Part shown: positions 1 to 6,100 of the stretch, one piece after another
Numbering within the stretch: the stretch's first letter is position 1
Layout: the number at the start of each line of letters is the position of its first letter
From: 4572-123 sp002084545
GTDB lineage: Bacteria > Desulfobacterota > Desulfobacteria > Desulfobacterales > 4572-123
Reading direction: 5' to 3'
NCBI GenBank assembly: GCA_029939715.1
Contig: JAOZSJ010000142.1
Location: 1 to 8,317 of the forward strand
Length of the DNA stretch: 8,317 bases
The notes under the pieces: model-generated
Told to the model about the DNA's origin: nothing
Databases searched by the model: none
The model's input: only the letters and a program-made list of their open reading frames with translations
Program-made: the position numbers and the translations under genes

Positions 1-17
1 ATTTGATGAAAAAGATA

Positions 18-34
18 AAAACCTGTCAGGTTTT
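18..34. repeat. Perfect inverted repeat, 8-bp arms around one base
   Basis: The arms AAAACCTG and CAGGTTTT surround a single T. As RNA it would form a 6-bp stem with a 5-base loop flanked by A and T runs. This could be a weak terminator of a gene left of the window or a dimeric-protein operator. The sequence alone cannot decide between these. Confidence 0.4.
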
Positions 35-182
35 GAAACTGAAATTATTGCTCGAAAATCATGAACCCCGCCATTCCGGAGACCTCAAATTGTTTCCAAC
101 ATGAAATGAAATTTTTATATGCCGCTTTTTCCCCGACGTCCGCCTTGCGCCCCTGTCCTTACAGGTATTGGTTAATTTTTAA

Positions 183-199
183 TTGACATGGTGTGTCAA
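183..199. repeat. Inverted repeat TTGACA-N5-TGTCAA
   Basis: Two perfect 6-bp arms are separated by five bases. The left arm equals the sigma-70 -35 consensus, but no good -10 hexamer lies 16-18 bases downstream, so I read it as a possible operator-type palindrome and not a promoter. It may also be chance. Confidence 0.3.
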
Positions 200-396
200 C
201 CACTGTTCATGATGATGTATGGGCATAAAGTCAGATGTTTGTGAGAAAGTAATGGCACACAAACTCAAATACCATCCACAAAAAAGAAGTTTACAGGTTT
301 ATAAAAAAACGGGTAAGAGATTAATTCGAATTCTGATTCCCTTCTGTCGCCGGCCATCCTCTGGCTTTTCCCCAGGTATAAAAAAATATAATGGTG

Positions 397-415
397 CTAT
401 TAAAAAATTTAATAG
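397..415. repeat. AT-rich perfect palindrome, 8-bp arms, 3-base centre
   Basis: The arms CTATTAAA and TTTAATAG flank AAA. The arms are almost wholly A/T, so this is a poor RNA terminator and a more plausible protein-binding site. In such AT-rich DNA a chance palindrome is also possible. Confidence 0.35.
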
Positions 416-445
416 TTGGCTCGGAATATGTTTGATATCCTGCCT

Positions 446-475
446 TTGGTATGATTTGTTCTATATCTATATAAT
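446..475 (+). promoter_or_regulatory. Possible sigma-70-type promoter, weak
   Basis: TTGGTA (446-451) is followed after 18 bases by a perfect TATAAT (470-475). The -35 box matches 4 of 6 consensus bases and the spacing is acceptable. The surrounding DNA is so AT-rich that TATAAT-like strings are expected by chance; another occurs at 387-392 without a -35 box. If real, it would give a leader of about 260 nt before fimT. Confidence 0.2.
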
Positions 476-517
476 CTATCTTGTTGTGCCTTATGGGTAA
501 TTAAAACAGGAGAATAG

Positions 518-533
518 GCGTTTAATTAATCGC
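518..533. repeat. Near-palindrome upstream of the sigma-54-like element
   Basis: GCGTTTAATTAATCGC is 16 bases long and 14 of them are symmetric, centred on TAATTA. It lies about 35 bp upstream of the -24 element at 568. This is a plausible site for a dimeric regulator, but it is closer than enhancer-binding proteins usually sit. Confidence 0.25.
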
Positions 534-567
534 TTACTGTTGATTTTTTCATAAACATTATCTGCCC

Positions 568-583
568 TGGCATAAAAATTGTA
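568..583 (+). promoter_or_regulatory. Sigma-54-like (-24/-12) promoter candidate
   Basis: TGGCAT, five A bases, then TTGTA match the RpoN consensus TGGCAC-N5-TTGCA at 9 of 11 defined positions with the exact 5-base spacer. The -24 GG is intact, but the -12 GC is GT, which would weaken it. Transcription would start near 594-596 and give a leader of about 150 nt that contains the inverted repeat at 644-720. RpoN with the PilS/PilR type of regulator is an established driver of pilin genes in Pseudomonas and Geobacter, so the element fits the context. No regulator gene is visible here to support it. Confidence 0.4.
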
Positions 584-643
584 TTAGTTATTGTAATTCT
601 AATTTGGAATATATCGATAAAGTAAATTCTCGTGCAAAAAGCG

Positions 644-720
644 TAAAAAAACCAAAAATCACCATGAAGCTTTTTCCCTTCAATTTCTTCAGGTCCTTCA
701 TGGTAAAATTGCTTTTTTTA
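644..720 (+). promoter_or_regulatory. Leader inverted repeat with A-tract and T-tract, upstream of fimT
   Basis: Perfect 9-bp arms ACCATGAAG (661-669) and CTTCATGGT (696-704) are separated by 26 bases. Outside them, TAAAAAAA (644-651) can pair with TTTTTTTA (713-720), and CAA (653-655) with TTG (709-711), giving a long interrupted hairpin that ends ten bases before the GGAG ribosome-binding site at 731-734. The T7 run following a stem is terminator-like, yet the stem is AT-rich and the loop is long. An attenuator, an RNA stability element or a two-half-site operator are all possible. It may restrict read-through into fimT. Confidence 0.4.
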
Positions 721-744
721 TAAAAATACAGGAGCCACTTGATA

Positions 745-1305
745 ATGCGCAAACAAGCAGGATTTACAGTCATGGAACTTTTAACGGTGGTGGCCATTAT
801 AGGTGTACTGGCGGGGATGGCCATCTCTTCGGGCATTGACTGGCTGCCGAGGCACCGGCTCAAGAGTGCCGCCAATGATTTGTTTTCGAATATGCAGCGG
901 GCTAAAATGATGGCCATTAAAGAAAATAGCGACTGGGCTGTTGTTTTTGACTCAGCTGTTTCACCGGGAAGGTATTTTGTTTGTTCAGATCCCGGTGTGG
1001 ACGGCGTCTGGGATGGCGGTCCTGCTCTGGGCGGTGATGACTCGGTGAACAGGACGATCACCCTGGATAGTTACGGGAGTGGTGTCGATTTCGGACATGG
1101 AAATGTTACAGACGATGTTCCGGGAAATGGCGCTGCTCCAGGAGATGATATATCCTACAATCCCGACCGTGTTGTTTTTAATTCTGTCGGTACCGGCAGT
1201 GCAGGATATGTTTATCTTGATAATGATCAAAATGATTCTTATGCCGTCGGTACTCTGTCGAGCGGTGTTATCAGGTCTCTGCGATGGTCGGGCACATGGA
1301 ATTAA
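745..1305 (+). CDS. fimT: FimT/FimU-type minor pilin (GspH family)
   Basis: This is a GspH/FimT-like pseudopilin of 186 residues. It is made as an inner-membrane prepilin, cut and N-methylated by PilD, and joins the minor-pilin complex that starts pilus assembly. The class III leader is six residues (MRKQAG), cut before F7. The +5 glutamate (E11) is present, followed by a hydrophobic helix to about residue 28. The helix continuation (about 37-57) with SAANDLFSNMQRAKMMAI and the C-terminal RVVFNSVGTGSAGYVYL block (142-158) are typical of the GspH domain. I chose the ATG at 745 because GGAG (731-734) lies ten bases upstream; a TTG at 739 would sit only four bases from it and adds just two residues. 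First gene of the operon; 13 nt separate its stop from pilW. The family is certain, the exact FimT versus FimU name is not. Confidence 0.88.
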   Translation: MRKQAGFTVMELLTVVAIIGVLAGMAISSGIDWLPRHRLKSAANDLFSNMQRAKMMAIKENSDWAVVFDSAVSPGRYFVCSDPGVDGVWDGGPALGGDDSVNRTITLDSYGSGVDFGHGNVTDDVPGNGAAPGDDISYNPDRVVFNSVGTGSAGYVYLDNDQNDSYAVGTLSSGVIRSLRWSGTWN

Positions 1306-1318
1306 TAAAGGAAAAAAC

Positions 1319-2062
1319 ATGCAAAAGAGATTATGCGAGGTTTCAGGGAAAAACGGTTTTACCCTGCTTGAGCTTCTGATCGCCATGTTGTTAACAGTTA
1401 TCGTGTCCACGGCAATCTACATGGCCTACAATTCGCAGCATAAATCCTATACGGTTCAGGAGCAGGTATCAGCCATGCAGCAGAATCTTCGGGCCGCCAT
1501 GTATTTCATGCAGAGAGATATCCGCATGGCCGGGTGCGATCCCGAAACCAAGCCAAGTGGTGAACGAAAGGCTGGTGCGGGTATAGTGACGGCTAACGTG
1601 GCTGAGCTTGAGTTTACCATGGACATCACCGGCGGCGAGAATGACAATGAAGATAATGATAAAGATGGCCTGGAGGATGAAACCGGAGAATGGTTTGACG
1701 GTCAGTTGGGAGATACAGGCGAGCAGGTACGTTTTAAGCTTGATAATGATGCGGATGATGACGGCACTGCCGACGGGTTCCCCTGCAGCCTGGGCAGGGA
1801 GTTAAACGGAGCAGGTGGTTTGCAGGACATTGCCGAGAATATCGAAACTCTCAACTTTATTTATTTTGATGAAGACGGCAATCAACTGGATGATGACGGT
1901 GCCGGAAATGTTGTGGCAAGTATTGAAGATATCCGGCAGATTCAGGTAACAATTACCGCTCGGAGCGCTCGGAGCGATCCGGAGTTTACCAGCGCTTTCG
2001 GTGATAATTTTAGACGCAGGACCTTGACGGTAACCATCACGCCTCGAAATCTCGGACTATAG
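1319..2062 (+). CDS. pilW: PilW-family minor pilin (GspJ-like)
   Basis: A 247-residue type IV minor pilin of the PilW family, part of the tip-priming complex with PilV, PilX and PilY1. The leader MQKRLCEVSGKNG is cut before F14; the +5 glutamate is E18, and a hydrophobic helix runs to about residue 35. The helix extension with NLRAAMYFMQRDIRMAGCDP (about 60-79) and the C-terminal RRRTLTVTITPRN block are characteristic PilW signatures. The middle is strikingly acidic and holds calcium-loop-like motifs: D112-x-D114-x-D116-G-x-x-D120 and D144-x-D146-x-D148-G-x-x-D152, plus a looser one at 184-194. The start at 1319 follows AAAGGA (1307-1312) by six bases. The reading frame is open upstream to 1079, but that part overlaps fimT and lacks a leader. 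The next gene begins 11 nt after the stop. Confidence 0.9.
   Translation: MQKRLCEVSGKNGFTLLELLIAMLLTVIVSTAIYMAYNSQHKSYTVQEQVSAMQQNLRAAMYFMQRDIRMAGCDPETKPSGERKAGAGIVTANVAELEFTMDITGGENDNEDNDKDGLEDETGEWFDGQLGDTGEQVRFKLDNDADDDGTADGFPCSLGRELNGAGGLQDIAENIETLNFIYFDEDGNQLDDDGAGNVVASIEDIRQIQVTITARSARSDPEFTSAFGDNFRRRTLTVTITPRNLGL
1958..1975 (+). repeat. Tandem 9-bp duplication inside pilW
   Basis: GCTCGGAGC occurs twice in direct tandem, and each unit is itself an odd palindrome. It is in frame and encodes ARS-ARS (residues 214-219) before the conserved DPEF stretch. PilW homologues commonly have a similar ARSxRxDP segment here as I recall, so this may be codon coincidence and not a recent duplication. 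Confidence 0.5.
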
Positions 2063-2073
2063 GAAAACAGGTT

Positions 2074-2508
2074 ATGAAAACAGATCAAATTAAACACATT
2101 GCAGCGGGTGAGAATGGATTCACCCTGATGGAGGTTATGATTGCCCTTGTGATTTTTTCCATCGGTGTTCTGGGGCTGGCCGCCATGCAGATTGATTTTA
2201 TCCAGGGCAATGCAACGGCCTTGGGAGTCACCGAAGCGGCCCATCAGGCCTCTGATAAAATGGAAGAGTTGATGGCGGTGAATTACACGGATTCGGCCCT
2301 GGATCTTGCCGCGGTCGGTAGCCCGCACACTGAAACCACAGGAGACTATACCCTGGATTGGACTGTTCAGCATCCGGACCTGGATGCCAGCGGAACAGTA
2401 AATAATGATGAAGCGGCATTTAAGCATGTTCAACTCACCATATCCTGGAATGACAATACTGATTCAAGATCTTTTATAGTTGATTCAATGCGGGTTCAGG
2501 ATCCCTGA
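2074..2508 (+). CDS. pilV: PilV-family minor pilin (GspI-like)
   Basis: A 144-residue type IV minor pilin of the PilV family. The leader is 15 residues, ending AAGENG, and is cut before F16. The +5 glutamate (E20) is present. The hydrophobic helix (about 16-37) ends with GVLGLAAMQ, the hallmark of PilV. The following EAAHQASDKMEELMAVNY segment is the amphipathic helix continuation, and the remaining 90 residues form the small beta domain. The start is supported by AGGA (2061-2064), which overlaps the stop codon of pilW and lies nine bases upstream, so translation of the two genes is probably coupled. By family knowledge PilV works with PilW and PilX in one subcomplex that recruits PilY1. No missing residues or frame damage are seen. 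Confidence 0.9.
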   Translation: MKTDQIKHIAAGENGFTLMEVMIALVIFSIGVLGLAAMQIDFIQGNATALGVTEAAHQASDKMEELMAVNYTDSALDLAAVGSPHTETTGDYTLDWTVQHPDLDASGTVNNDEAAFKHVQLTISWNDNTDSRSFIVDSMRVQDP

Positions 2509-2550
2509 ATAGAATCGATGCGGACTGAGAATGGAAACGTTATAGCTTAG

Positions 2551-2573
2551 TAACGGGGATATTTTCCCGGTTA
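2551..2573 (+). other. Hairpin in the 120-nt pilV-pilX gap
   Basis: TAAC and GGGGA (2551-2559) pair with TTCCC and GTTA (2564-2573), with one bulged G (2569) and a TATT loop; one pair is G-U. The stem is followed by GATTTTATTG and not by a U-run, so it is not a standard terminator. It could modulate transcript ends or stability between the two halves of the operon. The rest of the gap (2509-2628) holds no gene. Confidence 0.35.
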
Positions 2574-2628
2574 GATTTTATTGCATATTGAAGATTAAAA
2601 TATCGATCAGGTACATGGGGAGAAACAG

Positions 2629-3120
2629 ATGAAAGAAAGACTTTCGCATTTTGAAAATCAAAACGGTTCGGCCATATTAATCTCCGTGGTCGTACTGCTG
2701 ATGCTGACCGTTTTGGGTATTTCAGCGATTCGTAATACAGGGATTGAACTTCAGATTGCCGCCAACAACAAGCATTATCAACGCAATCTGTATGCGGCGG
2801 AAGGTGCCGGTTATGAGGCCTCCCGAAATATAGAAACCGCAAGTGCCAGCGACCTGGATAGTTGGAATTTTGCATGGCTGAACGACCAGAATACGGATTT
2901 GACGGATCCGACACTGTGGGACAATACTGTTTCACTGGCGGCCGAACTGGACCCCGGTACCGGCGTGATACGTTATGCAGTGAATGATAACGGAATAGCA
3001 CCGGGATCATCCCTGGACGTCAATGATATTTCCGGACTGCATGCCTATAGTGTTTTTGGTGTGTCCCGCCGTAATAACGGTGAATCCCTGGTGGAGTTCG
3101 GTTATCGGAAAAGATTTTGA
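2629..3120 (+). CDS. pilX: PilX-family minor pilin (GspK-like, no Glu5)
   Basis: A 163-residue minor pilin with a PilX N-terminal domain. The leader ends with NQNG and is cut between G13 and S14; the hydrophobic helix runs from about 14 to 34 (SAILISVVVLLMLTVLGISA). The +5 position is I18 and not glutamate. This is normal for PilX and for its type II secretion counterpart GspK, and it is thought to place this subunit at the very tip, because no subunit above it needs the Glu5 contact. The helix continues through IELQIAANNKHYQRNLYAAE, with the AAE motif typical of PilX_N. The C-terminal FGVSRRNNGESLVEFGYRKRF is strongly basic in part. GGGGAG (2617-2622) sits six bases before the ATG. It lies directly upstream of pilY1, 52 nt apart, as expected for partners. 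Confidence 0.88.
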   Translation: MKERLSHFENQNGSAILISVVVLLMLTVLGISAIRNTGIELQIAANNKHYQRNLYAAEGAGYEASRNIETASASDLDSWNFAWLNDQNTDLTDPTLWDNTVSLAAELDPGTGVIRYAVNDNGIAPGSSLDVNDISGLHAYSVFGVSRRNNGESLVEFGYRKRF

Positions 3121-3172
3121 TTGCAGGTCCGGGCTTGAAACATAAAGCTGGATAAGGAAAAGGAGTATAGTT

Positions 3173-6100
3173 ATGCAGATACAGATATTAAATTTTACGG
3201 ACCAGATTCATATCGGAAGGCGGAAAAAAAATTATTTCAGGCCGGTTGTGTTTATATTGTTTCTGGCCGCCCTGCTCTGTATGGCCGGATCCGCATTGGC
3301 GGTGGATATCAGCGACAGCCCCATGGACAACAAGGTCCAGGCGGCTCCGCCCAACCTCATGTTTGTTTATGATAACTCCGGCAGTATGGACTGGGAATTC
3401 ATGACCGAAGAGAGCAACGGGCTGTTTGACAGTGATTATTATGTGTTTCGTGACGAGGATTATTCCAACCTGGATGAACACACCTACGGCGGCGATGATG
3501 ATCCGAGCGATACAAGCCGTTCCAGGTGGCATTCCCAGTGGATCGGGTATAACAAAATTTACTATGATCCGACGGTGGATTACCTGCCCTGGCCGGATAC
3601 GGCCACATATACCTTTACCGATGCCGACACCACCAATCCCCGGGCCAACCCCATCAGTTCGGGTACTACGTTCAATCTGGCAGGGGACTATCTTACGATT
3701 GCTGAATATTCGTATTATACAGATGGAGTGATCATTGATAATAGCGACTATGGATCATCGGCTTTTGTAATTACCGATGATTTTGGTTCGGACCCGACAA
3801 CAGGTACCGGCTGGCAAACAAGCACCAGTGGTGGGCTGAACGGCACCTATTTGTGGACCAATGATGCCGGGGATTACAGCGCTACCTGGACAACCGATTT
3901 ATCAGCCGGCGATTATGCAGTCTTTGTGCGATGGCAAAATAATACTTCCAGGTCCACTGCGGTACCCTACACTGTTCATCACAGCAGCGGTACATCGGCG
4001 TATAATGTCAATCAGCAGGACTCCAGTCGAGATGATTATTATCCCACAGACAGCAGTAACGAATACCGCTACTATGCCCAACTGGGCGGAGCCGGAACAA
4101 CGTTTTCTTTTTCGGGCAGTTCAAGCGTATCTATTACCTATACCAGCACCGGCAGCAGTGACAGGATATGTGCCGACGCAGTGGCCTTTGCCCGGCCGGT
4201 GACCGTTTCGGCGGTGACCATTAAAAATGCTCATTATTACACCTGGGTGGATGCCGACGCGGATGAGGCAGTGGATAGCGGTGAAATTTATCTGGTGACC
4301 TTTGCAGACGACGATAGTGACGGGGTTTTGGATGTAGATACAACCGGAACCACTGATAATCGTAAATATTACCAGGTGGTAAATGCTTATACGGATGAAG
4401 ATTCAGAGATTGAGGCCGGTAACCTGATAGCTGTAACGTCCCAGACCACCATCAATGCCATTCGTCCTAAAATATATGATGAAGACGGTATCTTCGTTGA
4501 GTATAAAACTGATGCCCAGGACCTGCAGAATTTTGCCAACTGGTTTTCCTATTTCCGTAAAAGAGAACTTACCGCAAAGTCTGCCGTGGCCAATGCCATA
4601 AACAGCATCGACCGTATGTATGTGGGCTTGTATACCATTAACAGCGGCGTGCGGGAAGAGGTCGTGCCTGTAAAGGTGGATATGCCTGATACGATTATAA
4701 TGGGCACGGACCACAGCGGGTATGAAGAGGGATATATCGACCGGGATGACGGAACGCGTTATTCAGGCGGTTCCTGGTCTAATTCAAGTTCGTCCAATCA
4801 GTACAGCCAGGCGCGATATACGACTCGGGGTGAAACTTCATCGGAAGATGAAAATTTTGCCGTCTGGACTCCGGATATCCCCTCCGACGGTACCTATAAT
4901 GTGTTTGCATGGTGGAACTGCTACAGCAACCGCGATTCTAATGCCATGTTTACCATTACCTATGATAACGGCGGGACTCCTGCAACGGATATCGTCTATA
5001 AAGATGAACGACTGGGTGGGGCGGACGGATGCGGCCAGTGGGTTTTGCTGGGGCAGTATGATTTTACGGCCGGCACTTCCGGCAGCGTGGAAGTTCGGCG
5101 CCATCTGGGAAGCGATGGCGGCAGCACGGTGGCCGATGCAGTAAAGTTCGAGTCCACTACGTCAACTTCCAATGTGGATAATACCAATACATTGCTGGAT
5201 TATGTTTATGCTATTGACTCGGACAACAGTACTCCCCTGCGAAGGGCCCTTGAGGACATCGGCCAGTATTACCATGCCGATGATTCAAATACCGGTAACC
5301 TTGGCAATTCTCCCTTTGCAGCGGCTGTCGACGGCGGGGAGTGCCAGCAGGCCTTTGCCATTGTAATGACCGACGGCTACTGGAACGGCAGTGATCCCGC
5401 TGTGGGCAATGCCGACGGCGATGATGGATCACCCTATGCCGATAATGTCAGCAATACGCTTGGGGATGTGGCCATGTATTATTATGAAAATGATCTGTCC
5501 AGTGCACTGGATGATCTGGTGCCGACCGATCTTTGTGATACGGCCAATTATCAGCACATGGTGACCTATACCCTGTCATTTGGAGTAAAAGGGAACCTGA
5601 CACCCTATGACGGCGACGGAGACGGGGAAGAGGATGACCCCTGTTTTTTGAACAGTGCCACGCCGGCGCCGGCCTGGCCCGATCCCATGCCTTCGACGGA
5701 AGGAGCTGAACGAATAGATGATCTCTGGCATGCCGCGGTCAATGGCCGGGGTTTGTTTTTCAGTGCGGCCGATTCTTCCGAACTGGCCGAATCCATGCGG
5801 GCCATCCTCATCGATATCGGTGATATGCCGTCGGGGGCTTCGGTTTCGGTCAATGGCGAGGAATTAAACAGTGGTACTGTACTGTATCAGTCCAGGTACC
5901 AGTCCAGCGGCTGGATCGGCACGGTGCTGGCTTATAATGTGGATCAGTATACCGGGGAAATCGAGACCAATACACCCTTATGGGATGGTGCCGATCAATT
6001 GCAGACCATCACCTGGGATACTCGCAAAATCGTCAGCTATAACGGAACGGATGCGGGAGTTTCTTTTCTTTATGACAGTCTGACCACTGCACAGAAAACT

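Larger units (their letters stand above)
1..744. other. AT-rich non-coding upstream region of the pilus operon
   Basis: This 744-base stretch precedes the first pilin gene. I see no gene in it that I can support. It is clearly richer in A+T than the operon and has many A and T runs. It carries short inverted repeats (18-34, 152-165, 183-199, 397-415, 518-533, 644-720), a sigma-54-like element (568-583) and a weaker sigma-70-like element (446-475). An open frame at 219-500 (93 codons) lacks a ribosome-binding site and resembles no family I know. I looked for the conserved core of a GEMM (cyclic-di-GMP/cGAMP) riboswitch, because such switches precede pilus genes in Geobacter and relatives, and did not find it. 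The likely role is the control region of the operon. Whatever gene lies to the left ends outside the window. Confidence 0.6.

Noticed and set aside
253..268. TGGCACACAAACTCAA as a sigma-54 promoter
   Set aside because: The -24 half is perfect, but the -12 position reads CTCA and lacks the needed GC or even the G.
219..500. A 93-codon open frame on the + strand in the upstream region
   Set aside because: No ribosome-binding site precedes its ATG, the composition is that of the AT-rich non-coding DNA, and the translation has no recognisable domain or membrane topology of a known family.
498..540. AGGAG at 509-513 as the ribosome-binding site of a small gene
   Set aside because: No ATG, GTG or TTG occurs within the normal spacing downstream.
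701..713. TGGTAAAATTGCT as a second sigma-54-like element
   Set aside because: The distance between TGG and TTGC is three bases too short for a -24/-12 promoter.
739..744. TTG start for fimT two codons upstream of the ATG
   Set aside because: It is only four bases from GGAG and is a rarer start codon; the ATG at 745 has better spacing. The difference is two residues.
1..744. Cyclic-di-GMP (GEMM) riboswitch in the leader
   Set aside because: Expected from relatives, but the conserved GEMM core, such as the GGGACGCAAAGCC-like stretch, is not present.
588..1061. A 157-codon - strand open frame covering the start of fimT and its leader
   Set aside because: It overlaps the clear pilin leader of fimT and has no family resemblance.
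1079..1318. Extension of PilW upstream to an ATG at 1079
   Set aside because: This would overlap fimT by more than 220 bases and put about 80 residues before a class III leader that must be near the N terminus; the ATG at 1319 has its own ribosome-binding site.
3278..3280. Cysteine 36 of PilY1 as a lipoprotein attachment site
   Set aside because: The residue before it is leucine, which does not fit a lipobox, and an ALA signal peptidase I site follows at 41-43.
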